Part shown: positions 42,602 through 53,365 of the stretch, piece by piece
How positions within the stretch are numbered: position 1 is the stretch's first letter
How the letters are laid out: the number at the start of each line of letters is the position of its first letter
Assembly: GCA_037039925.1 (NCBI GenBank)
Contig: JAXRKP010001697.1
Span: 1-64,000 of the forward strand
Length of the DNA: 64,000 nucleotides
Direction of reading: 5' to 3'
From: Doris montereyensis
Lineage: Eukaryota; Mollusca; Gastropoda; Nudibranchia; Dorididae
Program-made: the position numbers and the translations under genes
Notes under the pieces: generated by a model
Seen by the model: only the letters and a program-made list of their open reading frames with translations
Database searches by the model: none
Told to the model about the DNA's origin: nothing

Positions 42602-45115
42602 TTACCTCTCTTTCTGCGTGTGCAAGGTTGAAGCTTTCCTTCTCGCAGCCAATTTGTAGCTACCAAAGTCAGAGTCTCGGTTGAGGCACCTCAAAAAATG
42701 ATGAAGTCTGATGGTAGTGAAGAGGTTAATGGACAGAAACTTCAGTTGGCATTTCCTTTCACTCCGACAGCCAAGAGGTATGTCCTGTGTGGCCACAGTC
42801 ATCTTCTTGACTAGTCTGAACCTCACGCCCGTGGCAACACGCATGGAGTTGATGCTATGTCTGAAGACGATTTCTGCGCTTGCAGGCAACATTGTAGTAA
42901 CATAGATGGTATCGTGAGTCCACCATCATTTATGTACGGATATTGCTTTGCCGAGATGAAAAAGGAGCCTGGCTCTTGCCTTTCCTGTATTATGTCACTC
43001 TTACTCTTACTCTTACACGTGTCACATACAATTCTAGAAAGTTTCTTCGCCACGTAACCGGAAATGTATGCAACTTTGTCCTTTTCTGGGGCTCCTACCC
43101 TAGCACAGAAGAGCTTGCACAACTCTGCACTATGGGCCTGATTGTCTGAGGAAGATCATGGAGGCGGGTCTTGACTGTGTGGGTGGCTCCTTTTGCGGTG
43201 ATATTCTCCAATTTAAAGAGGAACGTGTCCACGTCTGCTTGGCAGTTGCTGCCTTGACCCGTAAGAAGGATCGCATCCACTATGGTTTGGGTGAGAGCTG
43301 ATCGAAACTCCCTACAATCTGGGTTGACGCGATGACCACCCTTCCCCCGAACTACAGAGAACAAGTTCTCTAAACAGTCCTGGTTCAGACGATTGGTCAG
43401 GAGGAATTTCATCTGGCAGTTGCTTGAGAGATCATTCCAGAGCTCCAAGAGAAATGCAATCGTCAACTTCCACCCCTCAATGCATGGCAGTGAACCAGCC
43501 TTGTTGTTAAGGACTACAATGCTATCGAGCTACGCCAGCTTATCGTGTAGAAATTCCACATGTTCAGAAGACGGCGATACAGCATGGGACATGGGTGCCT
43601 TTGCATAAAGGGAAGAACTGTTGAAACAGTTGAAGAGTCTGTCGAATTCCTCCACAAAATGGGCCGTTGCCATCGCTTCTGGTGGGAGGTCGCCGTAATG
43701 GACCATAGTGGTGATCCCTGCTGCAACTGAATGGCTCAAGACTTGGACTGCCAGCTTGACGCTAAGGTTTGCAAACGGTGGTAGCATGATATGTCTCCTA
43801 GTTAACTTTGGCACCATTCGGATCGGGAAAGTCGAATCTTTTTCGAAGAGTATCTGAATGAACTTCCACGATACCACTCTGCCGTCAACCAAAAAGCCAC
43901 TTTTCTTTAGGTTATTCCTAATGCTTTTCGTAAGGTGAGGAGGGTCGAACATGGCAAATATTTTCTCGCCGTTGATAAGAAAATAGGGCCTTTCCCTACT
44001 TACGCCAAGCTTCCGGAACACTGCCCTATTGTTGCTGCCTTGATCCCAAATCAACACCTTCGGATACAATCCCAATTCCTTTATCTTTGCAATTATATCT
44101 TTGACTATTGCTTGGAGGACATGCATCTTTGTTGTCCCATGGGAAAGGTAATAAGCGAGTGGTTGTTTCCATTTCACTGCAAGTCCCCGAACCATCACCA
44201 CTAATGCTTCTGATGCAGCTAAATGTGTTCTGCCCAATGATCCAAAAGCCTCCACTCCCTCAATCTCGTCATTCATACAGTCGTAACTGAGGGCTTTCTT
44301 TACACTATTTACAGCCATTTCATCGATGATGACAGCGCGAAGTCTTTCCATTTCTGACATGCCAGCAACTTTCATTTTGAAGACATGGTGGATTTATTGG
44401 CAGACGCCAGGTCGCAGATGGATATTTCTCATCGCCCTGGAAAGTGTAGTTGGTGACGGTAGGCACAGACGTTTTCTAATCATGAAATATGCTTTTGGGC
44501 TTGTGTGGTACAACGCTAGAGCAAAGCTTTTTCACTAACCGTCCATCTTCTTCCATGCTTGCTTGATTTGACTATCCTAATTTGTGTCATGACTATTTCG
44601 AGACTTGTCTGTGGAAGGTGATCTTTTAGCATGTTTTCAATATGATTTAAATCTGTTTGTGGATCCGGAATAGGAGATGCACTGCTTTGATCTGTGGATG
44701 TCATTATCTTTATCCTCTTCTTGAGCCTGTAGGTCTTATTCCTTTCAGCCAAAAGCTTTCTTTTTAAAGCGGTTTTCTTCTCTCCAATCATTTCGTCACA
44801 TGTTGACTCATCATTATCTCTTTCCACATCATCCAGTTGGGTATCATCTTCTGAACGAGGTGTCGTTGATGATGTGGGTGTGGGCATCGTGCGTTCTTTA
44901 GGTGGCGGCCGAGTGGGTGTTTGCTTCGGCGGAGGATTTGGAATGGCAAATAATGTAGGAACGGCGTCCTTTTTCAAAAGTTTCCTTCCTTTTGTTTCCT
45001 TGAAACAACATTGCTCAAAATGTACTTCGCACATAACATTGTTCCGGTTAAGTTTTTGAGGCGTTTTTTCTCCAAATCTGCTCTACGTGAACTAATCACC
45101 CACCGCCGAGACCTG
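42602..45115 (-). mobile_element. P-element/THAP9-type transposase gene 1, broken
   Basis: From right to left: the THAP zinc finger C-terminal half (R-R-W-V-I-S-S-R-R-A-D-L, C-E-V-H-F, L-L-K-K-D-A-V-P-T-L-F) at about 45115-44950; a Thr/Pro-rich linker and basic patch; H-T-S-P-K-A-Y-F-M-I-R-K-R-L-C-L-P-S-P-T just after 44520; the catalytic start V-I-I-D-E-M; L-I-W-D-Q-G-S-N-N; F-D-P-P-H-L-T-K-S-I-R-N-N-L; then R-L-N-Q-D-C-L-E-N-L-F-S-V-V-R-G-K-G-G; A-Y-I-S-G-Y-V-A-K-K-L; and the tail F-L-R-C-L-N-R-D ending at 42602. This is the full P-type RNase-H order, in which THAP binds element DNA. It is broken by frameshifts near 44520, 43520 and 42890 and by a TAA near 44395. The first THAP cysteines are missing; a cag at about 45112 suggests an upstream exon. 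I found no terminal repeats. Confidence 0.9.
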
Positions 45116-45992
45116 TGACAAATTCAGGAGGCATTCGAGCATCTAAAAGTTTTGAAGTGAAAATAATAGCCTATTACTACTACTACTACTACTAATTAAT
45201 AATAGTAATAATAATAGTATATGTTTATCATCTCATCATCATCATCATCACCATTGCCCTTGTTATAACCATCAATGTATTAAATTCTGTCTTTCTAACA
45301 ATAATGCCATTTTCAGGGAGAGACACTACCGCTGTCACCGCCATCATCCCCATCTTCACCATTATCAGATTATCTCATCATGATCTTGCTGCTCCATCAT
45401 TACTACAACATCATCATTGCGATTACCAACATAAAGCCACAACCATCATTCGTCTATTGTATTAGCCTATAATCATCGTCGTTAAAAACAGCGAGAGCAT
45501 ATTATGTAAAATTATAATAACCGATACTTAAGAACTAGCTCGAACCACGTGATGACAATGGCAAGTGATTTCCAATTAAACCATGCAACGCCAATCAAAT
45601 TAACTCACCTTTCTGGATCCAGAGGAAAGGAAAAGAAGGCAAAATCAGGGCAGTTAATTTTGGAATTGGTACAATTAATGGCACTACACCACTTTGAAGT
45701 ACGGTATGTTTGGATTTTTCATCAAAATCTTGACTAGAATGTTCCGACTCCATCTTTCATGTGTGGATGTGGGTGTGATGTGACGGCAAAGAAAGAGAAA
45801 TGGTGTTTAAAACCTATTCAGACCTATCCCCTTAATTAATTAACTATGAAAACAATATGGCAATTCATCGGTCGAGGGGAACAGACTATACTATAGGTGT
45901 ACGGCGTGAAACTTTCACCGGATGCCTGACCCCAATCTCGCCTAAATCGAGGAGTGATGCATCTCTATATATTTGTCTCCGCTTGCAGGCGG
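45116..45992. other. No gene recognised
   Basis: Holds TAC/TAA and CATCATC low-complexity patches (45175-45260). No terminal repeat of the neighbouring P-type gene could be identified. Confidence 0.45.
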
Positions 45993-46030
45993 TTCTTGAC
46001 CACAGAACACTAGTGTTCTGTGTTCTTGAC
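45993..46030. mobile_element. 22-bp perfect palindrome between 8-bp direct repeats (P-type footprint?)
   Basis: TTCTTGAC at 45993-46000 is repeated exactly at 46023-46030. Between them, 46001-46022 is a perfect palindrome with arms CACAGAACACT. An 8-bp target duplication is the P and hAT size. The same terminal 12 bases occur at 49845. Retention of a few terminal bases from both ends between intact duplications is the known outcome of P-element excision. Confidence 0.7.
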
Positions 46031-46177
46031 TGACCAAACGCGCGAGCTTCTTCTTCACTCAGGATATGAATGTGCAGAGAATGAACACGAAATGACAAGG
46101 AGTGGCTCTATCACTACTACTATTAATATCAATCACGTTACTTTCATGAAACTGTTGAAGTAAATTGAAGTCTTACC

Positions 46178-46212
46178 TAGAAATTGTCCTTTTCTTCTTC
46201 ACTGCCATTCGT
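46178..46212 (-). other. Possible short first exon (low support)
   Basis: On the minus strand ATG-GCA-GTG-AAG-AAG-AAA-AGG-ACA-ATT (M-A-V-K-K-K-R-T-I) runs to a gtaaga donor at about 46177. A coding start followed by a donor is suggestive, but no following exon can be identified. Confidence 0.2.
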
Positions 46213-47084
46213 CAGGGCGTAACACTAACATAACAATGTTACTAACAATAACATTGTATGACACGACATTCAATCTTATGTTTTTGTTTGTTCTTTGTCT
46301 TAAGGTTAAAGGACGTCAATATTATCCTCGATCCATGTGCCTCCCATCCTCCTACTATCAACGTCCACTGTGCTGTGATAGTTGATAGTAGTGGATGTAA
46401 CATCTTAATGTGCAGTCTGAATGCAAAGACGTGAGACAAAAAATAAAGGATACAATATTACAAATACAAAGAAATCAGGAAAACTGGGAACACAAAGACT
46501 TGAGATCATGAATGAAAAATGGAGAAAAGTTTGAAGAATGCTGAATTGAATGCTTTTCATAACCTAGTCATAGGAGGCAGCAACTTTCCACACACAAAAG
46601 GCTACAAGGATATCTCCAGGCCATCAAACAGAATATCAAATTGATGATTTGTGCGCAAATAGGAAATTTAGACGATCTTTGTTAATTCTACTGTAACTTA
46701 CTAAGTTAAGCACCAAACTTAAAAGGGAGCACATGTTAGATCGGATCACCATTTACTACTTACAGATTTCAATTTCCACTGTATAACTGAAACTAGTGAA
46801 ACTTAAGGACTGGACACGTTCATCAATCAGCAACAAATGCAGATTCAACATAGCAAATAGCATTGCTACTGCTACAATACAATGCCAAGAAGAAACGTGA
46901 ATGCAGCAGTTCTGAACAGCAAATTTCAGGTTTGACAAGACCAAATTAATTGACAAATATGTACACATGTGTAGATTGTAAATAATGTTAATGAATTTAA
47001 GAAAAAAGGTAAGGAAACATTCATTTCGACCTGCCAAAAAAAAAACAGGAAAAAAACTTTTTACATAAAGAATGGGGAAGCTCA
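46213..47084. other. No feature recognised
   Basis: AT-rich. The minus-strand frame at 46756-47085 has no recognisable domain. Confidence 0.5.
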
Positions 47085-47382
47085 AGTCTTCAGCCTCTCA
47101 ACTTGTTTCAACAAAAAGGTTGTAGCTTCAACTCCAACTTTAGTTCAAGCCCGCCGATGGGTGAAATTTTTCTTTATTTTTTTTTACTTACTAGAAAACC
47201 CCTGGTCCAGTTAGTTAAATCGACACCTGGTCTCATCGGAGATGAAGGATAAAAAAGGTCCCATGTGCAGATCATACAACACTATGTGCATGTTAAAAAT
47301 CCCATGGATGTTTACAAAAGTCCAAGCAAAATTTTAAAATTCTGCAAAACCCTGTTGTGGATGTGGGTAAATCAAATCAAAT
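47085..47382 (+). mobile_element. SINE family C, copy 2
   Basis: tttagttcaagcccgccgat (box B-like), cctggtccagttag, gtcccatgtgcagatcatac, ccctgttgtggatgtgggta and a terminal aaatcaaatcaaat. It is the reverse-oriented counterpart of the copies at 5795 and 48875. Confidence 0.75.
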
Positions 47383-47927
47383 ATAAAAAAACATAATGAA
47401 TCTCAGGGACATGAACCAGACGGAAGAAGACAGGTCAATATCACTACCACCATCACTCAGTCACACAAGGGCATCAAAACCAGGGGAATATACAAATATA
47501 AATATGTAAATGTAAGGGAAAAAAATGGAGACATGTAAAAGTAAAAGGAACAGCTGAGAAAGAAGCCGCGATTGGAAACAAAAGACTGAGTGAGAGTGAG
47601 ACATCTTTAACTTTAACGAAACAACAAAGAACCTTTCCAGCAAAGCTAACCAGAACAATCAGTTAATAAGGGTAAAAAAAAAAAAGGAAAATAAGATGCA
47701 TCATATGTGTACTTACTATTAATAAGTATTATAGTATTAAGGAAAGAAAGACAAGGGTGCAGATGGGTAAAACATTTAAGAGAACATTGTAGTAATTGAA
47801 CTAAATAACCCAGTCCCAGAAAATCTATGACTTCGAGCCAACAAGTGAAGATTTAAATATCAACTGTCAGTGTCAGGTAGACCTAACAACAAAGAGTTTT
47901 TGTCTGTTTGATCGAAATTTTCCCCAT

Positions 47928-48045
47928 CCACCATATTCAGTGATCTCAGGGTTGATTAAGAGAAAAAAATAAATACATGTCAGGTGAAATTGAAAGATTA
48001 AAGAATAATGAAAGTAAGAGTGAAAGGAAAGAAATACCAACTAAA
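47928..48045 (-). repeat. Dispersed ~120-bp repeat family
   Basis: catccaccatattcagtgat, ctcagggttgattaagag, then gagtgaaaggaaagaaatac. Confidence 0.65.
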
Positions 48046-48874
48046 GAAAAGAGGAAATCATATCATATTCATAATCAATTTTTAAGTAAAGCCTAAAGCC
48101 CAAGCAGAAAAAATACCAGCATAAGTATTCATTCAAGACAGACACGAGGACATCAGCAAAATTGTTGTACCGTACACACTACAAGTACAAAGTAAAATAT
48201 ATATACTATACCCACTTTTCAAGTTTTTCACTGCATATGGCAACAAGAGAAAGTACTCGCAACATGGAAAGAAAGCTATTTAGTATTTAATTAAAAATAA
48301 CCAGGTGGTGTAAGTGTAAGCACACCAGGGTTTTACTGCTGTTAATGTTCGGTGAGTGGGTTATCTAGTACTACATTGTACCACTACTACTACATGTACA
48401 TACTAGTTAGTACTTACTAGTAGTACTACTGTATCATGATTATCAGTAATGTAGTTAGTACTACTGTATACTATCATGAAATATAAGTAAAGTACTGTAA
48501 GCCTGTATCGAAGTTTTCAACTCCAGCGTGAAGTCAGTCCCTTTATATATGGAGCCGATACATCAAAAAGAAATACATGGTGAAGAGAACTGGAGAGGGA
48601 GTTGAAGGACCTGGCAATGTCTTGGAATAAGTTGGAAAGCGATTGAAAGGATGGCACATGACACTGACAGTAGTGACAGTGACAGGGATCGTTGGAGGGT
48701 TCTTGTTGCTGGCCTATGCCCCACGAGGGGTGACACAGACAGTACTGACACTAGTGACAGTGACACGGCATGATGATTGACATTGAAGTCGCTTCGTCAA
48801 ATACTTTAATACAAATAGTTAGTAAATGGTAATAGAAATAGTTAGTATTCAAACCTATACCAACTTTTTTATTT

Positions 48875-49195
48875 GATTTACAATGATTTACCCACATCCA
48901 CAACTGAGGTGATCTCGGGGAGTTTAAGTAAGATTTTAAATTTTGCATGGACTGCCCTATGAACAGCCAAGGGATCTTTAATTTTAACATTATGCACAGA
49001 GTGTTGTGATCTGCACAGGGGACCTCCTTTTTATTTATTGTCCGTCTCAGTGTTCGATGGGACTAGGACTGGAGTCAATCTACCTAAATGGACCAGGGAG
49101 GTAGTTTCTGCTCGACAAAAATGTTCAATCGTTGGCGGGGCTCAAACCCACTACCTTTGGTGAGAGGCTGACACTTTGCCTCTGGACTACCCCAC
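48875..49195 (-). mobile_element. SINE family C, copy 3
   Basis: The most complete copy: gatttacccacatccacaac, the tgttgtgatctgcacagggg block, gatgggactaggactgg, and a head with ggggctcaaacccactacct. Read on the minus strand, the head is tRNA-like with a gggtttgagcccc box B. Confidence 0.82.
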
Positions 49196-49836
49196 ACAAC
49201 TGTAACTAGTGTAACTATAAAAACTTGTTTATTAAAAAGATCAATCATGTGCTGTACTGTTTTTCACCCATTCTAACATGATTAAGTAAAAAATGTTTAT
49301 GTCCATTAGTACTATAGTACATTTACTTGTCCTTTGAATTACCTTGATATTAATGATACGTTGTAGCTCATTGATTCGGCTTGTTATTTCTTGTAATTGT
49401 AAGTCTTATTAATTATGAATTATGTAGTACAGTAGAAATACTTTAAACCGAAAGAAGCTAAACCGAAAAAGTCGATGAACCGCAAAGAAATTGATAAATT
49501 GTACAAATTTCTTCTTTGTCTTTGTATCAGTTCGTATGGATAAACCGAAATGCTTCTAAGCGCAAATGTCTTTAAACCGAAACAATTTTCCCCCTTTTTC
49601 TTTCATTTCATCCTCTTCAATTTCAATAATTCCGCAAAGGTGTCACATTTGGTCACACGTAATGCCTATCGATATGAAATAAAGAGCGTAACTGAGGAGA
49701 TGAGGGGGAGGGGATGGTAGGTAGTCAAACCCTTCAATCACCGCACATCGCTTAGACGGCGAAAAGGAAGACAGCGGGGGACTGGCACGGGAAGGGGGAG
49801 GGGTGGGGGTGTAGATCCACGCAGGCGAGATGTTCT

Positions 49837-49891
49837 TGCTTGCCCACAGAACACTAAAACTAAAATAGTTTTAGTGTTCTGTGTGCTTGCC
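49837..49891. mobile_element. 39-bp hairpin between 8-bp direct repeats (P-type footprint?)
   Basis: TGCTTGCC at 49837-49844 is repeated exactly at 49884-49891. The 39 bases between are CACAGAACACTAAAACTA, a 3-base AAA loop, and the exact reverse complement of that 18-base arm. The first 12 bases equal those of the palindrome at 46001. In P elements 17 bases of each end stay behind at the donor site, and 17+17 plus a five-base AT filler would give exactly this length. Confidence 0.75.
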
Positions 49892-49935
49892 CGTGGTAAG
49901 TGTATAGTGTTGTAAGCACGTGGTAAGGACTAAGT

Positions 49936-49977
49936 CTAGGCGTACACAATAACGAGTTATTCAATTGTGTACGCCTA
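49936..49977. repeat. Perfect 15-bp hairpin
   Basis: CTAGGCGTACACAAT at 49936-49950 and its reverse complement at 49963-49977 flank a 12-base loop. CTAAGT occurs just outside on the left (49930-49935) and three bases beyond the right arm (49981-49986). Confidence 0.8.
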
Positions 49978-50039
49978 GGCCTAAGTGTAGTGTAGATAGC
50001 TTTGCATTGGTACGCCGTTTAAGTGTGTTCACGCGCATA

Positions 50040-50061
50040 TGTGTGTGTGTGTGTGTGTCTG
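50040..50061. repeat. (TG)n short tract
   Basis: About ten TG units in the left part of the Tigger-type element. Confidence 0.85.
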
Positions 50062-50247
50062 CTTTGTTTTAGGCCTTTTACAACACGGGGATAGGGGTGT
50101 GTAGAGTTTAGCATTGATGCGTTTCATTTCCATTCACTTCGTCTCCCAGTCGCTGTGCATCATTCATTTAATTCATTTATCACTATCACTATCACGAGAA
50201 CTTTTGATCGTTTCTGGTTTTTTTAGTTTTAATTCAGCCAGTCAAAG

Positions 50248-50443
50248 ATGTCTAAAAGAAAGCACTGTGCATACACATTGGAGTTTAAACTCAATATTCT
50301 TTCGGAAGTGGACGAAAAGAAATTAAACAAGACGGAGATATGTAAAAGCATGGCTTCCCGAACTCAACATTATCAACCATTTTGAAGGACAGGAGAGGCT
50401 ACAAAAAGGCTCGTGAAGAAACGAAGTTTCGCCGTCTACGTGG
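50248..50443 (+). pseudogene. pogo/Tigger transposase N-terminus (CENP-B-type HTH), truncated
   Basis: M-S-K-R-K and then Y-T-L-E-F-K-L-N-I-L-S-E-V-D, N-K-T-E-I-C-K-S continue, after a frame slip at about 50355, as N-S-T-L-S-T-I-L-K-D-R-R-G-Y-K-K-A-R-E-E. This is the first helix-turn-helix of pogo/Tigger/CENP-B proteins (K-x-E-I-C-K ... P-x-S-T-L-S-T-I-L-K). The DDE domain expected downstream is not present; low-complexity sequence follows. Confidence 0.85.
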
Positions 50444-51112
50444 ATAGACTCTCCGTCTCAAAATCACGCCAAACATCTATAACATTAACAAACTTTTTCA
50501 AGAAAGCCTTATAAGTTGTATCCCTATCCCATCCCTTTCCCTCACCTTTTCTATTTTCCTTTTTTTCTTCTTGTTTTAATGAAATAAATATGAAGAGACT
50601 GAATGAAAGATGAATACCTGATGATCCAAATCTGTATTTTGTATTAAGTGTGAATGAGAGTATGAATGGGAAAAATAAAAATAAAACAAAAAACCCAAAA
50701 AAAACAACCCCCCCCCCGAAAAAAAAAAAAAAAAACAAAACAAAACAGCAACAATCCAACAATCAAAACAATTACATTATTATTATTATTATTATTATTA
50801 TTAATATTATGGTCACCAAGAAGACCTCTGTATTCATCAACATTAACAAAAGGGAAACAACCCAATCCAAACATAGTTACCCCCTTTAAAAACATCGCAA
50901 ATTATAAGAATATTATAAGCATGGACCTCAGAAACAATGGACCCCTGCACAGCCGCTGAGCCAGTCCCAGAGACTCGTGCCATACAAATACAAATACAAC
51001 GCGAGACCGCAATGGCGGAATTTAGGGCAAACGTTGAGAGAGAGGAGTGAGGCAGCTATATTTTTTTACAGAAAGGACATTTTAGTTGATGTTAATATTG
51101 AGAGGCTATAAA
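50444..51112. other. Low-complexity stretch inside the composite element
   Basis: C- and A-homopolymer runs (50707-50735) and a TTA repeat (50777-50802). No coding signal; overlapping Asn-, Lys- or Phe-rich frames are artefacts. Confidence 0.7.
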
Positions 51113-51801
51113 AATAATCCAAATCTCATTAAATGCGGCGTCATTCAATTAAATGATTCTACCATATTTAATGAATAGTAGGTTTGACTCAGTTTGAGGA
51201 AAGAAAAGAGAAAAAATCTTTTGAGGTTGCTAGCACTCCGTCTGGACATAATTTCCAAAAAAGTATGTAAGTATTAGTATTATAATCGTGTAAGAAAATT
51301 ATTCTCTTTGTCAGTGTGTGACGTTGGAAGCCTTGTTGTCTCTTACAATTACAAAGCGTTCTGTATACAGCAGCATAATGTCACACAAAATGGTGCATAT
51401 CTCTTTAATGATCTGTGTGGCGTGGTCACCTCTCTATAATCCAAATCTCATTAAATTGCGGCGTCATTCAATTAAATGTACGGATTCTACCATATTTAAT
51501 GAATAGTAGGTTTGACTCAGTTTGAGGAAAAGAAAAAGAAAAATCAGGTTGTGTACACTCCGTCTGGAGTTCACAACCTGTAATTTAGGAGCACAAGCGA
51601 TAAGCGCAAAAAAGTATGTATTAGTATTAGTATTACTATTAGTAGATAGTATTAGATGAAAAACATTTTAAAATGTCTTACAAGAAAATTATTCTCTTTG
51701 TCAGTGTGTGACGTTGGGAAGCCTTGTTGTCTCTTACAATTACAAAGCGTTCTGATACAGCTTGAGTGAAGCATAATGTCACACAAAACATCTCTTTAAT
51801 G
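51113..51801. repeat. Direct duplication with unequal, noisy copies
   Basis: 51113-51412 and 51435-51801 share ccaaatctcattaaat, ggcgtcattcaattaaatg, gaatagtaggtttgactcag, actccgtctgga, gttgtctcttacaattacaa and tctctttaatgat in the same order. The second copy is longer and carries the P-type coding sequence on the minus strand. The first looks like a shortened, error-rich echo, as at 25-26 kb. Confidence 0.75.
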
Positions 51802-53365
51802 ATTGGGTCATCCTCTGTTTCAAGAGAATGCATCTCCATGCAGTGCGCTTTTAGACACAAGAAGACACTGAATCCAAGGACAAGCAACACTTGTGTTACA
51901 AGTCTGAGACATATGATTGGGCATGTTTCAAAAATCAAACCACAATGATCATAAAATCACCACTTTCATAAAATCCTCACTGACGAATACCAAGCCGCCT
52001 CTGTTTATCTTTTGAGTAAATGTTGCTAATGACTAATGGAGTGTTGAGTGGGTGTGTTGCTGTTACTTAGAAATGACAAACACGTTGCACACCGAATTTT
52101 CTTTTCTTTGTCATTTTTCTGTTGATGAACCCTGCTATGTGCTATGTAATGTAGTACATGTTGATGGTAAATACCAGGTTGTGTGAGCATATTTGTGAGT
52201 TGATGGTGTGGCCCCTCTCCACTTGGTGTTTTCAATAAGTCTGGTAATGATGACCTGCTTTCGTTTGGTCCTGAAGCTGATATTAGTGATATTGAGGAGG
52301 AAGTTGAAGCGGTGAAAGACTCCGAAACAGAGTTGTCAACAGCAGAGTCGAACAGGGTATTAAAATTATTTACATCTGGTAAGGCCTGACAATTTGAATT
52401 TTTTGAAGCTGCCACTCCATTTCGTAATCGTAGTAATAAAGCTCTCATTGCCCATTGGAACTGTAGAGCATTTGGGTTATTATTATTAGTATTACCACCT
52501 CGTCTCCTTATTTTAGAGAAAAAGGTTTCACGGTGATCTTGTGACAGTCTGTAACTGTAAGTGTAAGTCAGTAAAAAGCTGTAATCTAATGAAAACAAGT
52601 TTCTGACTGATAGTAGTGATAGTGATAGTCAGTGATAGTGATACCTACTATTGATGTGAGGGTAGAACGAAGCCAAGGAATCCTGTCTTCCTCTTTCCAG
52701 CCAATATTGCTTTGCCGTCAACGTCAGAGAGGGATTTGATGTAGGTGACAGCCTTTTCAACAACTTCGAGTTTATCTTCAAAGTTGTTCTTGTTGATCGG
52801 GCTTTTCAAACCTTTTCCCAAACAGTTACTTGAGTTGCAGAGGTCAAACAGCTCATCAAACAGACGGATAAACTGACATGTGGCTTCACTGTTAGCAAAT
52901 TGCGTCAACTGCATTTCGTCTCTCAAATAGGATATTGCGTTTGCCACAGAGGAACTTAATGTTTGTGCTGCTAAACTAACTTTCATTTTATTTTTGCTGT
53001 AATCAATGTGTCTGCCTCTTAATTTGTTGGCTAAATGTATTGTGTATTGTGATTGCAGTTTGTGTAGCTCTACGATGTATTCCCACTTGATGAGTTCCTG
53101 GCCGCATCTGAATATTTTTAAGTCCGCCAAGCAGTTCCTAACATTCTTCAAGAGATGTGCTGCGTCCAAAATAAAGAAGATTGTCTTGGATTCGTCACTT
53201 GGATGGGGGAAAGACGTCTTCCTGTCTTTATCACTAATGTGACATCCTAAGTACTTGGCGGTGGACTGATTGGCAAATGCACCATCACAAATTACTGCGT
53301 GGACATTAAAACCAGCATCTGTGAGTGTGACTGTGAGGAGACATGCTATCTCGATCCCTGACTAT
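51435..53365 (-). mobile_element. P-element/THAP9-type transposase gene 2, 5'-truncated
   Basis: Minus-strand reading from 53365: G-I-E-I-A-C-L-L, D-A-G-F-N-V-H-A-V-I-C-D-G-A-F-A-N, L-D-A-A-H-L-L-K-N-V-R-N-C-L, K-W-E-Y-I-V-E-L-H-K-L-Q, K-N-K-M-K-V-S-L-A-A-Q-T-L-S-S-S-V-A-N-A, then R-L-S-Q-D-H-R-E-T-F-F-S-K-I-R-R-R-G-G, Y-H-Q-H-V-L-H-Y-I-A, C-A-T-C-L-S-F-L and a tail to 51678. The C-D-G-A..N and H-L-L-K-N-V-R-N motifs are P-type catalytic landmarks. The THAP finger and the first catalytic part (the D-E-M motif) are missing at the right, where the Tigger-type end begins within 75 bases. It clearly differs from gene 1, so two P-type families are represented. Several frame breaks. Confidence 0.88.

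Noticed and set aside
43935..44204. Plus-strand frames over the P-type gene (also 42711, 42857, 44326, 44874)
   Set aside because: Shadows of the minus-strand transposase.
45993..46030. hAT origin for the 8-bp-flanked hairpins
   Set aside because: hAT elements also make 8-bp duplications but usually leave little or no terminal sequence on excision; the retained ends fit P-type cutting better. Not excluded.
50650..50959. Lys/Asn-rich frames at the homopolymer block
   Set aside because: Low-complexity A, C and TTA runs inside the composite element.
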